The translations under genes were made by a program, and so were the position numbers. From Pseudaminobacter sp040049255 (GTDB lineage: Bacteria > Pseudomonadota > Alphaproteobacteria > Rhizobiales > Rhizobiaceae): a stretch of 64,000 bases of DNA. The DNA is taken from contig NZ_JBDZDR010000001.1 in assembly GCF_040049255.1 (NCBI RefSeq), positions 806,001-870,000 on the forward strand. Reading direction: 5' to 3'. Below, one piece after another: positions 45,045-53,451 of this stretch. Below the pieces are notes generated by a model, which did not search any database, was not told the DNA's origin, and worked only from the letters and a program-made list of their open reading frames with translations. Positions within the stretch are counted from its first letter, which is position 1. Each line of letters starts with the position of its first letter.

Positions 45045-47426
45045 TCAGCCGCCCGCAGTTTCGCTCTTGCCGTTCAGCAGGCGAAGCGCATTGGCCACCA
45101 CCAGCAGAGAGGCACCAACATCGGCCGCGATGGCGCCCCACATGGTGGCGATGCCCACCGCCGTCAGCGCCACGAACAGCGCCTTGACGCCCAGCGCGAA
45201 GACGATGTTCTGCCGGATGACGCCGATGGCGCGCCTGGAATGGCGGATCAGCCACGGCACCTTGGAAAGATCGTCGGTCATCAGCGCGATATCCGCAGTC
45301 TCGATGGCCGCGTCCGAACCGATGGCGCCCATGGCGATGCCGAAATGCGCGCGCGCCATGGCCGGGGCGTCGTTGACGCCGTCGCCGATCATGGCGACCA
45401 TCGCGTGGCGCTTCGTCAGTTCATCGATGGCCTCGACCTTCTGGTCCGGCAGCAGTTCCGCCCGCACCGTGTCGATGCCGACCTGCCGCGCCACGCTCGT
45501 CGCAGCGGCGCGGTTGTCGCCGGTCAGCATCACGACCTCCTTCACGCCCTGCGAATGCAACGCGGAAAGGATGGCCTTTGCTTCGGGGCGGATGGTGTCG
45601 GCGAAGGCGATGACCCCGCACAGATGCCCTTCCGAACCGACGACCACCACGGTGGCGCCGTTGCTTTCCATCTCGGCGACCTGTGCCGCCACGGCATCGT
45701 CGGCCTGGCCGCGTTCCACTGCGTAGCGCCACGAGCCCAGCCAGTAGGTCTTGCCATTGAAGACGCCTTGCACGCCCTTGCCGGGCAGCAGTTTTATGCC
45801 CTCGCCGGCCAAGGGTTCGACGCCCTCCTCCGCCATGTGGCGCATGATGGCGTCCGCCAGCGGATGTGAACTGCGCACCTCAAGGGCGCCGGCGCGCTGC
45901 AGCAGTTCCTTCTCGTCGTGGCCCGAGAGCGGGATGACGCGCAAGACCTGCGGCTCGCCCTTGGTCAGCGTGCCGGTCTTGTCCATGGCCAGCGCAGTCA
46001 GCTTCGCCGGCAGCTCTATGAAGGTGCCGCCCTTGATCAGCACGCCGTTGCGCGCGGCTGAGGCCAGCGCAGCCACGATGGAAACCGGCGTGGAAATGAC
46101 CAGCGCGCAAGGACAGGCGATCACCAGCAGCACCAGCGCATTGTAGAACCAGGCGCCCCATTCGCCGCCCAGCAGCAGCGGCGGCAACAGAAATACCAGC
46201 AGCGCCAGCACCATCACCGCCGGCGTGTAGACGCGCGCGAAGCGCTCCACCCACTGCTCGACCGCTGCACGGCGGCTATGTGCCTCGGAGACCATGCGGA
46301 TGATGCGAGCCAGCGTCGTGTCCGTCGCCGCCCTGGTAGACTCGACCTCCAGCAATCCCTCGCCGTTGATGGTGCCGGCAAAGACCTCGTCGCCCACCTC
46401 CTTGGCGACCGGGAGGCTCTCGCCGGTGACCGGCGCCTGGTTGACGGCGCTGGCGCCCGAGACGATGCGGCCGTCAAGCGCGATGCGGTCGCCGCCGCGT
46501 ACGATGAAGCGGCTGCCCACCGGCACATCGGCCGCCTCCATTTCGCGCTCGCCGCTTGCCTCCTTCACCCGAACGACGGGTGGTGCCAGATCCAACAGGG
46601 CCGAGACAGCATTGCGCGCGCGGCCGACGCTCCAGCTTTCGAGCATCAGCGAAAGGGCAAACAGGAGGGCAACGGTGGCCGCCTCGAACCAGTCGCCGAT
46701 GATCAGCGCGCCGGCCACGGCCACCATCATCAGAAGGTTCATGTCCGGCGAGAGGCGCTTGAGCGCATACCAGGCCTTGATTGCAACGAAGCGCGCGCCG
46801 GTGATGACGGACAAAAGCAGCGCCGCCTGTTCCGCCAGAGGCGCGCCCTCTGGATGGTGAAAGCCCATGATCTCGAGGAAGGACTGCCCCGGCGAGGTCA
46901 TGACATGGACGGCGAAGCCGGCAAGCAGGAACAGCCCGCTGAGCGCGGTGAACAGCTTCTGCTCGGCCAGGCGCGCATCCTTGGCCGGCGGTGCGCCTTC
47001 TTGCCACGGTTCGGCCCGCAGGCCGGTGGCGGCGATTGCCGACATGATCGTGCCGCTCTGGATCGATCCCGCGCTGGCGAGGACTGTCATGCGGCCGTTG
47101 AGCACGTCGAACGCCAGATGGCTGTCGCCGCCCACCACCGGGCCGACGGCCGACTTCAGCGTCGCCACTTCCTCGGCGCAGTCCATGCCGAACACGCGAA
47201 AGCTGCGGCCGGAAACGACCGGCGCGGATGCGATCTCGGCATTGAACTCGCCGTGGTCGTGGTCGTGTTCGCAGCAGCCGCCATGGTCATGTCGGTGCGC
47301 GTGGCCGTGTTCCTGCGCAAGGTCGTGCGAATGCCGGTGGCCTTCCGTTGCGGGATTGTTGCTTTGATCGCTGCCGCAGCAGGCGTGTTCCAGCTTGATG
47401 AGGTCGGCGTCTTTCCGGCCTGACAT
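45045..47426 (-). CDS. Heavy-metal translocating P-type ATPase (Zn/Cd/Pb type)
   Basis: This is a 793-aa P1B-ATPase for export of Zn2+, Cd2+ or Pb2+. The N-terminus is His-rich (HRHSHDLAQEHGHAHRHDHGGCCEHDHDHGE). The heavy-metal domain follows with GMDCAEEV instead of the usual CxxC. Then come the CPC motif (VIACPCALVIS), phosphorylation site DKTGTLTKGE, HP motif SSHPLADAI and hinge GDGVNDAPAMARA. AGGAG precedes the ATG. The divergent MerR gene and operator make it a metal-induced efflux pump. The Cys-Glu metal site is the type seen in ZntA-like pumps. Confidence 0.94.
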   Translation of the reverse strand: MSGRKDADLIKLEHACCGSDQSNNPATEGHRHSHDLAQEHGHAHRHDHGGCCEHDHDHGEFNAEIASAPVVSGRSFRVFGMDCAEEVATLKSAVGPVVGGDSHLAFDVLNGRMTVLASAGSIQSGTIMSAIAATGLRAEPWQEGAPPAKDARLAEQKLFTALSGLFLLAGFAVHVMTSPGQSFLEIMGFHHPEGAPLAEQAALLLSVITGARFVAIKAWYALKRLSPDMNLLMMVAVAGALIIGDWFEAATVALLFALSLMLESWSVGRARNAVSALLDLAPPVVRVKEASGEREMEAADVPVGSRFIVRGGDRIALDGRIVSGASAVNQAPVTGESLPVAKEVGDEVFAGTINGEGLLEVESTRAATDTTLARIIRMVSEAHSRRAAVEQWVERFARVYTPAVMVLALLVFLLPPLLLGGEWGAWFYNALVLLVIACPCALVISTPVSIVAALASAARNGVLIKGGTFIELPAKLTALAMDKTGTLTKGEPQVLRVIPLSGHDEKELLQRAGALEVRSSHPLADAIMRHMAEEGVEPLAGEGIKLLPGKGVQGVFNGKTYWLGSWRYAVERGQADDAVAAQVAEMESNGATVVVVGSEGHLCGVIAFADTIRPEAKAILSALHSQGVKEVVMLTGDNRAAATSVARQVGIDTVRAELLPDQKVEAIDELTKRHAMVAMIGDGVNDAPAMARAHFGIAMGAIGSDAAIETADIALMTDDLSKVPWLIRHSRRAIGVIRQNIVFALGVKALFVALTAVGIATMWGAIAADVGASLLVVANALRLLNGKSETAGG

Positions 47427-47461
47427 GGCTTGCTCCTGTTCGTACAGGAAATGCGTAACAC

Positions 47462-47476
47462 CTCTAGCAACTAGAG
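47462..47476 (-). promoter_or_regulatory. MerR-type operator in the P-type ATPase promoter
   Basis: The dyad CTCTAGCAACTAGAG lies between TTGTAG (-35-like, minus strand) and TACGCA (-10-like), giving a 19-bp spacer. Over-long spacers with a central dyad are the hallmark of MerR-family activated promoters. The regulator gene is adjacent and divergent. Confidence 0.7.
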
Positions 47477-47604
47477 CTACAAGAGGCCTTTTGAACTTTT
47501 TCGCCGGAATGGCTCGGAGGCGTGTGCAGGGGTGCCCCCCTCTTGACGCAGCAGCGCGCCAGCCTCACATCTCTAGAGGCTGGAGCTTTTCAAGGGAGCC
47601 AAGA

Positions 47605-48018
47605 ATGCTGACCATCGGCGAGCTGTCGCGGCAAACCGGCGTGAAAATTCCCACCATCCGCTACTACGAGCAGATGGGGTTGATGGATGCCGCAGAGCGC
47701 TCCGAAGGCAACCAGCGCCGCTACACGCGCGAGGAACTGGACCGCCTGTCCTTCATCCGCCATGCCCGCGATCTTGGCCTGACCATCGAAGCGATCCGCA
47801 AGCTTATCGACCTCAGCCGGCATCCCGAGCGCCCCTGCGCCGATGCCGACCGCATCGCCAGCGAGCAGTTGCGGGCCGTGCGTGCCAAGATCGAGAAGTT
47901 GAAGCGGCTGGAAAGTGAGCTGGAGCGCATCGCCAACCATTGCCATGGCGACCAGGTGAAGGATTGCTACGTCATCCGCGCGCTGGCCCATCACGAGCTT
48001 TGCGAACACGAGCATTGA
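47605..48018 (+). CDS. MerR-family metal-responsive regulator (ZntR/CadR/PbrR type)
   Basis: This is a 137-aa regulator. The MerR HTH (MLTIGELSRQTGVKIPTIRYYEQMGLMDAAERSEGNQRRYTREELDRLSFIRHARDLGLTIEAIRKLIDL) is followed by a long dimerisation helix and a C-terminal metal-binding region with C-H-G-D-Q-V-K-D-C and a His/Cys tail (HHELCEHEH). This suits Zn/Cd/Pb sensing. The ATG at 47605 is chosen because the conserved domain begins there. It diverges from the P-type ATPase it probably activates. Confidence 0.92.
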   Translation: MLTIGELSRQTGVKIPTIRYYEQMGLMDAAERSEGNQRRYTREELDRLSFIRHARDLGLTIEAIRKLIDLSRHPERPCADADRIASEQLRAVRAKIEKLKRLESELERIANHCHGDQVKDCYVIRALAHHELCEHEH

Positions 48019-48049
48019 GCCGGCCGCTGTTGCGGGGTCTTGCAACGGG

Positions 48050-48400
48050 TTGGACTGCAGATGGGTCGAGGCATGGGTCCCCGGAACCCTACGCCCCTGC
48101 GGGGCTTCGGGCCCGAGGACGACGGGTGAAGGGGTTTCGCTCGCTCACCGGATCGGGAATGACGGCTTAGCTTCCATCGACCCGTGGGACTGAATCTCTC
48201 AGCCTGTCATACTTCGCGCCGTAAGAAGCGAAACTCTCAGCCGATCGCCTTTCGAGCTATGAGAAGCGAAGCTCTCAGCCCGTCGTCTTTCGAGCTATGA
48301 GAAACGAACCTCTCAATCCGTCGTCCTCGGGCCGGAGCATGAGCGAAGCGAGATGCGGAGGTTCCGGGGACCCACGCCTCGACAGTCCAACGGCCAGAGC
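48050..48400. repeat. Palindromic intergenic element with internal 38-bp tandem array
   Basis: The outer arms TTGGACTG...GAGGC(A/G)TGGGTCCCCGGAACC (about 48050-48092) recur inverted at about 48358-48393. Inside are three 38-bp tandem copies (48196-48233, 48234-48271, 48272-48309) and a partial fourth, each starting CTCTCAGCC. GGGAATGACGGC at about 48157 links it to the element at 25601-25779. No gene is present from 48019 to 48419. Confidence 0.85.
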
Positions 48401-48419
48401 GGCGCTAGAACGCCGCTAA

Positions 48420-49229
48420 TCACCGCCGGAACAAGATCTCCCCGGTTCCGGCGACTGCATTATCACCGCCGAATTTGCCCGGCGCGGAACCCAGCAGCGG
48501 GCCCTCCAAAATGCCCTCCGCCATCAGATAGTGGTCGAATACGGCGGCAAACACGCTGTCGGGCGCGCCGCATTCGACGAAGCTGGGCGACAGCTCTTCC
48601 GGCATACGGTCGAGCAGGATCGAGCCGCGGCGCATCAGATAGCCCGGCATGCGCCCAACCCCGCCGGTAACGACCAGCGTGCCGGCAATCATGCGCGCGC
48701 CGGCATAGTCGCCGCAGCCCCTCAGCACGGCCGCCACGCCGCGCCGCATCCGGTCGCCCGCATAAGCGCCGGCACGACCGCGCACGATCAGCACGCCGCC
48801 GTTCATCCCGGCGAGCTCGCCCGCCAGCGGCCCGGCGAGATGGTCGCCGGCATCGCCGAGAATCTCCAGCCGACCCTTGCGCATGCAGGAACCGGCATGG
48901 GGGCCGGCGCTTCCCTCGACCAGAAGCTGGCCGCCGCGCATTTTTCGGCCCGCCTGCGCACCGACATCGCCGACAACGCGAATGCTGCCTTCGGTCATGC
49001 CGGTGCCCACGCCGTCGAAACGTGAACTCCCGCCTTCGAAAACGATATTCTGTACGTCGCTGCCGGACACACGGAAGATGTCGCCCACTTTCAGCCCGCG
49101 CTTGGACATGCCAAGCCGAATCTCGCCGATCTCGCTGGCCGACAGGCCGGCCAGCCCCTCGGGCGTCAGCGGCGAAAGGTCGAGCCGTTCCGGCGGGATC
49201 TCGCGCAAGGTGAAGGTGAGCGGCTTCAC
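48420..49229 (-). CDS. fhcC: Formyltransferase/hydrolase complex subunit C
   Basis: This is a 269-aa homologue of formylmethanofuran dehydrogenase subunit C (FwdC). It has a right-handed beta-helix pattern of Gly-rich turns (IRVVGDVGAQAGRKMRGGQLLVEGSAGPHAGSCMRKGRLEILGDAGDHLAGPLAGELAGMNGGVLIVRGRAGAYAG). In bacteria it is a structural subunit of the Fhc complex, which passes formyl from H4MPT to a methanofuran-like carrier and hydrolyses it to formate. The start is GTG at 49229, overlapping the fhcD stop (GTGA). It is the last gene of fhcBADC. Confidence 0.93.
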   Translation of the reverse strand: MKPLTFTLREIPPERLDLSPLTPEGLAGLSASEIGEIRLGMSKRGLKVGDIFRVSGSDVQNIVFEGGSSRFDGVGTGMTEGSIRVVGDVGAQAGRKMRGGQLLVEGSAGPHAGSCMRKGRLEILGDAGDHLAGPLAGELAGMNGGVLIVRGRAGAYAGDRMRRGVAAVLRGCGDYAGARMIAGTLVVTGGVGRMPGYLMRRGSILLDRMPEELSPSFVECGAPDSVFAAVFDHYLMAEGILEGPLLGSAPGKFGGDNAVAGTGEILFRR

Positions 49230-50134
49230 GGCAGCAATTCCTTCAGATGGTAGTGGAACTTGCCCAGCTTGCCGCCATAGTTGCCGGCGCTGATGCGCGA
49301 GGCGCCCTTTTCCGGCCCCAGCGCGGTGACCGCGCCGATGCCGGCCTTCATGGCAGCCGCCACGGCATCGCTCGTCTCGCCGTCGATGACGATCTCCAAC
49401 ACGGCATTGTCGTCAGGGCCGAGCTCGCTCTTTACCACGCCGCGCAGCGTGGGCGCGAAGGCGTCGTTGGTCGAGGCCATCATGCCCTTGTACTTGCCGC
49501 CGACCTTGGAGCCCGAGCGCACGATGCCACCCGGAAACGGCATGATCGCGCCTGGCACCTTCTCGATCGCCTCGACCGCCGCTTCCGCCGCAACCAGGGC
49601 CTTGGCGTTGGACGAGGCGACCAGCAGCAGGTTGCCGCCGCCGACGGCTTCCTTGGTGAGCCCCGTGGTGGCCTCGCACAGGAACTCGCCGTCCATCACC
49701 GGCACCCGCCAGAAATGCCGCCCACCGAATTTCTTGGACACCTGCCATCCGTCGCCGAAATAGCGAAGTGCGGCACCAAGCTTGAGATCGGCGGTGCCTT
49801 CAAGCCCGGCAAAGCAGGCGCTGCCCGGCGAGGTCAGCACGCACTGGCCAAGCCGGTTCTGCAACTGTTTCTGCAATTCGTCGGTGCTGACGGCGAAGAT
49901 CATCACCCGGCAGCCTGGCCGGCCGTCGGGCGTCTCCGAGGCAGGCAGCTCCACGTCGATCGCCGCCTCGCAGCCGCAGCCGATCACCGATGTGGCGAAG
50001 CCGGTCATGGTGATTGCCGCCCGCCGCGCCCATTTGCGGTTGGGCCCGGTGATGATGATGGCGGTGGCGCGCATGCCGAAGGCTTCGGCAAAAGTGTCGT
50101 CGATGGCGACGCCGTTGACCGTCAAGCGTTGCAT
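49226..50134 (-). CDS. fhcD: Formylmethanofuran:H4MPT formyltransferase (Fhc complex subunit D)
   Basis: This is a 302-aa formyltransferase (Ftr family). It moves the formyl group from H4MPT to the methanofuran-like carrier, giving substrate for the hydrolase subunits. Conserved segments are IDDTFAEAFGMRATAIIITG at the start, RLGQCVLTSPGSACFAGLEG, FWRVPVMDGEFLCEATTGLTKEAVGGGN and KFGGRHF. It overlaps fhcA by 13 bp and is coupled to fhcC downstream. The length and motifs are normal. Confidence 0.95.
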   Translation of the reverse strand: MQRLTVNGVAIDDTFAEAFGMRATAIIITGPNRKWARRAAITMTGFATSVIGCGCEAAIDVELPASETPDGRPGCRVMIFAVSTDELQKQLQNRLGQCVLTSPGSACFAGLEGTADLKLGAALRYFGDGWQVSKKFGGRHFWRVPVMDGEFLCEATTGLTKEAVGGGNLLLVASSNAKALVAAEAAVEAIEKVPGAIMPFPGGIVRSGSKVGGKYKGMMASTNDAFAPTLRGVVKSELGPDDNAVLEIVIDGETSDAVAAAMKAGIGAVTALGPEKGASRISAGNYGGKLGKFHYHLKELLP

Positions 50135-51753
50135 GACACCTCGCTGAAGGGTTGCTCGCGCTGGATCGCGGCGTCGGGAAAGTCGAACCAGTTCAGTGAC
50201 AGGCCGTAGCGATCCTGGTGGTAGGTCTCCAGCCGCTTCACCATGGCCTTGTCCGGCTCTGGCTTCAGCCGCAGCGTCTTGCCCCAGCGATAGTTCGTGA
50301 CTATGCCGTCCTCGACCACCAGTTCGCCATTCTTCAGCACGAAGGTGGCAGAGCGGAACATATGCGCGATGTCGCTGCCCTTTCGATAGACCGCGACATC
50401 GGCCAGCGCCCCTGCCCCCAGATGGCCGCGATCTTTCAGGCCCAGCAGCTTGGCGGGGGCGGCCCGCGTCATGATCGCGATTTCCTCAAACGTGTATTCG
50501 CGCGTCAGCGAGGGCAGCGTCGAGAAGCGCAGCGCCCGCTGCGACAGCCCTTCCATCGCCTTCGCGCGCGCCTCGCGGCTCATCAGCAGCTCGAAGATCT
50601 CCGGATAGGCAGTGAAGGGCGCGCCATTGGGATGATCTGTGGTGAAGAACACCCGCCACGGATCGTCGATCAGCAGGAACAGTTCCAGCCCGATCGCCCA
50701 CTGCAGCGAGCCATAAAAATCCTCACGATAGCGATGGGGCACGATGCCGCCGCCATTGGCATCGCCGTCGAAGATCACCGACTTCCTCGGATTGGCGGTG
50801 CCGCGCGCCGAGAACTGCCGCAGCACGTCGGAGGAGATCGTCACCGTCTGGCCGAACATCACCTGCCCGACATCGATGGTGATTTCGGGCGTCGAATTGA
50901 CCAGTTCGGCCAACCGCGCGGCTCCGGACGAGAAGCCGCGCTTGCCCTCGGTGCCGTAGCCGTAGAACTGCAGATGCGCCAGGTGCAACGGCAGCCCTTC
51001 CGCCGCCGCCATGGTCTCCGCAGCCGTTTCCGGCGCGCCGGGCACGCCGAGATTGTTGCAGTGGACATGCAGCGGATGCGGAATGCCGAGCGAGGTCACC
51101 GCCGCCTGCAGCGTCTTGACGATGCTGCGCGAGCTGGTGCCGTAAAACGGCACGACATCGTCAAAGGAGAAGGTGCGCACGTTCTCCTTGAAGGCGGCCG
51201 CCGCGCCCGCATTGATGACCTTGACGCCGAGCGCGCGGCTGGAGGCCACCGTCCAGGCAACATAGTCCTCGATCATCTGCGTCGAAGCATTGTCGCGGAT
51301 CATCGAGAGCAGAAAATCGTCGTTGCCGAGGATTGCCAGCGTCGCCTTGTCGATGATCGGGATGTCGGCGAGCTCGAGATGGGTGTGCAGCGCAGCACCC
51401 GGCGACATGGCCGGCTCGACCACGGTGGTGAAGCCCATCTGAGCATAGAGGCGGCCGGTCTCGAACGTCGTCCAGCCGACCTGCGAAAGCGGCGTCGCGG
51501 ACGGGCGCGGCGCATGCGCCCTGTGCTGCTCGGGCAGCAGCAGCCGCGCCGTGTTCACATTGCCGCCGCCGATATGGGAGTGGATGTCGATGGCGCCCGC
51601 CATCACCACGCAGCCGGCGGCGTCAAGGGTCACGTCCGGCTGCCTGCCGGAAGGCTCCGAGACGATGGTCTCATCCTCGATCCAGAGATCGCCCTTGCCG
51701 ACGCGGCCGTTTACGGGATCGACGATTTCGCCGCCGGTGATCCTGGTCAGCAT
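50122..51753 (-). CDS. fhcA: Formyltransferase/hydrolase complex subunit A
   Basis: This is a 543-aa metal-dependent amidohydrolase, homologous to FwdA of methanogens. It hydrolyses the N-formyl bond to release formate. The metal-binding motif VVMAGAIDIHSHIGGGNVNTARLLLPE is near residue 50. Further conserved His residues are in ALHTHLELADIP and PLHVHCNNLG, and the late motif FFTTDHPNGAPFTAYP holds the catalytic Asp. It overlaps fhcB by 7 bp and fhcD by 13 bp, so all four subunits are coupled. Confidence 0.95.
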   Translation of the reverse strand: MLTRITGGEIVDPVNGRVGKGDLWIEDETIVSEPSGRQPDVTLDAAGCVVMAGAIDIHSHIGGGNVNTARLLLPEQHRAHAPRPSATPLSQVGWTTFETGRLYAQMGFTTVVEPAMSPGAALHTHLELADIPIIDKATLAILGNDDFLLSMIRDNASTQMIEDYVAWTVASSRALGVKVINAGAAAAFKENVRTFSFDDVVPFYGTSSRSIVKTLQAAVTSLGIPHPLHVHCNNLGVPGAPETAAETMAAAEGLPLHLAHLQFYGYGTEGKRGFSSGAARLAELVNSTPEITIDVGQVMFGQTVTISSDVLRQFSARGTANPRKSVIFDGDANGGGIVPHRYREDFYGSLQWAIGLELFLLIDDPWRVFFTTDHPNGAPFTAYPEIFELLMSREARAKAMEGLSQRALRFSTLPSLTREYTFEEIAIMTRAAPAKLLGLKDRGHLGAGALADVAVYRKGSDIAHMFRSATFVLKNGELVVEDGIVTNYRWGKTLRLKPEPDKAMVKRLETYHQDRYGLSLNWFDFPDAAIQREQPFSEVSCNA

Positions 51754-52823
51754 GGCAGCGCCTCTTCATGCGGCAAGTGTTCGGCGATCTGGCGCAGCAC
51801 GGCCGCCCCCGAAGGCAGTTCGCTTGGTGACTTCGCCTCCACGGCCGCCAGCGTGCCGATGCGACTGGAATAGACGACCGCGTCGTGGTCGATGCCCGGT
51901 TCGCCGATGGCGATGGTCACGGCTGCCCCCGCGACCGGCTTGTCGGTCCTGGCAAGCGCAACAAGCGCGAGCCCCTCATGGGCAAACACCTGCCCCGCAT
52001 CGGCCGAGACGACCAGATGCAGGTCGGCCTCGCCCTCGGCGATCATTCGCGCCACGTCGAAGCGCCATGGGTCGAACTCGGCATAGCCGCGCGCCAGCCC
52101 CGTCCGCAGTGGAAAACCGCTTGTCCAGGTCGAAGCCTGCACGCTGCCCCAACCATTCTCGCTTGCCGGCAGATGCAGCGCAGAGGCGCGGTGCTTGCGG
52201 TTTATGTCGGCGATCAGCCCTTGCACCATTTCAAGCCCGAGCGCCCCGAGCGACTGGCCGCAGAAGGTGAAGACCGGAAATTTTGCCCCTGCCAGCGCCT
52301 CGGCAAAGCTGCCGAAATTGTCCACGTCGCGCGCGGTCTTGCGTCCGGCGCATTGCGCCCGCAGCGCGGCCAGCGTGGCCTCCAGCCCGCCGTCGCAGGC
52401 AAGCCGCGTGGCTTTGATGTTGCCTGGCGCAGGCGTGTCCGCCCCGATCAGGAAGAATTCCCGCCTCCCCGTCCCGCCATCAAGATCGGGTGCAGTGTTG
52501 GCAAGCTCGGCGATCAGATCGTAGTGGGCCGCCGGCAGTTCGCCGGCAATCACGACCACATCAGCGCGTCGCCGCACTTCGCCGGGCGCGATGAACATGC
52601 CGCCCTTGTCGGTGTATTGGGCGGTCTCGCGCGCCACCGCCGCGCCGCCGAGCTGGTCATAGGCCGCGCCGGTGCGCTGTGCCAGCGCAATCGCCGCGCG
52701 CGTGCCATGCACATCCGTATCGAGGCTGAAAACGGGACAGAGACTGGACACCAGAAGCCCGGCGGCATGTTTTGCCGCCTCCGCTACAGGCACGCCCCGG
52801 TCGCCGATCCATGCAACCGTCAT
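51747..52823 (-). CDS. fhcB: Formyltransferase/hydrolase complex subunit B
   Basis: This is a 358-aa homologue of the molybdopterin/tungstopterin subunit FwdB, but bacterial FhcB lacks the active-site Cys/Sec and cofactor, consistent with a non-redox hydrolase complex. It contains an N-terminal MobB-like part (TVAWIGDRGVPVAEAAKHAAGLLVSSLCPVFSLDTDVHGTRAAIALA) and a regulatory-type C-terminus. The ATG at 52823 gives the family start. An upstream TTG nine bases earlier also reads in frame. It is the first gene of fhcBADC. A terminator lies between it and the upstream pcd-like gene. Confidence 0.9.
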   Translation of the reverse strand: MTVAWIGDRGVPVAEAAKHAAGLLVSSLCPVFSLDTDVHGTRAAIALAQRTGAAYDQLGGAAVARETAQYTDKGGMFIAPGEVRRRADVVVIAGELPAAHYDLIAELANTAPDLDGGTGRREFFLIGADTPAPGNIKATRLACDGGLEATLAALRAQCAGRKTARDVDNFGSFAEALAGAKFPVFTFCGQSLGALGLEMVQGLIADINRKHRASALHLPASENGWGSVQASTWTSGFPLRTGLARGYAEFDPWRFDVARMIAEGEADLHLVVSADAGQVFAHEGLALVALARTDKPVAGAAVTIAIGEPGIDHDAVVYSSRIGTLAAVEAKSPSELPSGAAVLRQIAEHLPHEEALPC

Positions 52824-52860
52824 GCTATGCAACTTTCTGGTGCCGATCTGACTCTAAACA

Positions 52861-52890
52861 AAAATTTTCCGGGCGAATGTTCCGCCCGGA
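52861..52890 (-). terminator. Terminator between the pcd-like gene and fhcB
   Basis: On the minus strand CCGGGCG/CGCCCGG around a 7-nt loop is followed by GAAAATTTTTGTTT. It would end the pcd-like transcript. fhcB must then have its own promoter in the 35 bp that follow or receive readthrough. Confidence 0.7.
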
Positions 52891-52918
52891 GAGATTAAGG
52901 CGGACAAAGCGCATTTGG

Positions 52919-53308
52919 TCAATCGTATTTGATGTAGGCGAAGCGCTGGTCCGTCTGTGGCGTGCCTTCCAGGGCGCCGCCTTCCTGGCCCGGCTGCCAG
53001 CCCACGACCTGTTCGATCTTCCTGGCCAGCTCGAAATCCTTGTCGGTGACGCCCTTGGCCGCATGGTTCATCAGCTTGACCTCGACCCAGGCATAGGAAG
53101 CCGCAAGGTCGGGATGGTGCCAGGCAGCTTCGGCCAGATGGCCGACGGTGTTGATCACCATCAGGGTGGATTTCCAGCTGTGGGTCTTGTATTTGCGCCT
53201 GATCCAGCCATTCTCATAGCGCCACTTGGGCAGTTCCTTCTGGAGCTTTTCGACAATTTCGGCCTCGGAATAGACGTATTCCTTGGCAGCTTGCTTCTGG
53301 TCGCTCAT
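52919..53308 (-). CDS. Pterin-4a-carbinolamine dehydratase-like protein
   Basis: This is a 129-aa PCD/DCoH fold protein: EIVEKLQKELPKWRYENGWIRRKYKTHSWKSTLMVINTVGHLAEAAWHHPDLAASYAWVEVKLMNHAAKGVTDKDFELARKI, with the HHP motif used for catalysis in PCDs. A long C-terminal tail of about 25 residues (GGALEGTPQTDQRFAYIKYD) is unusual. It lies next to the H4MPT genes and not next to phenylalanine hydroxylase, so a role in pterin (H4MPT) metabolism is likelier than tetrahydrobiopterin recycling. GGAGG precedes the ATG. Confidence 0.88.
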   Translation of the reverse strand: MSDQKQAAKEYVYSEAEIVEKLQKELPKWRYENGWIRRKYKTHSWKSTLMVINTVGHLAEAAWHHPDLAASYAWVEVKLMNHAAKGVTDKDFELARKIEQVVGWQPGQEGGALEGTPQTDQRFAYIKYD

Positions 53309-53451
53309 GATCGCCTCCACTTTTGACACAGAGTTTTGCAGGCGCGCATGTGATTCCTTTCCTCCCGCTTGCCCCGTCTATGAAAGCAGCTATCATGAAA
53401 GCGGGCACCTAACTGCTGTGATGCATGCATGATGCACCCACATGAGGGTAG
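53309..53451. promoter_or_regulatory. Divergent promoter region with CTATGAAAGC repeats
   Basis: A 143-bp spacer between the divergent pcd-like and mptG genes. It contains CTATGAAAGC (53378-53387) and TATCATGAAAGC (53391-53402). The first word recurs exactly at 60877-60886, in the other divergent promoter of the H4MPT island, and may be a shared regulator site. Confidence 0.5.

Noticed and set aside
48196..48330. 38-bp repeats as a CRISPR array
   Set aside because: The copies are directly adjacent with no unique spacers, differ from each other, and no cas genes lie nearby.
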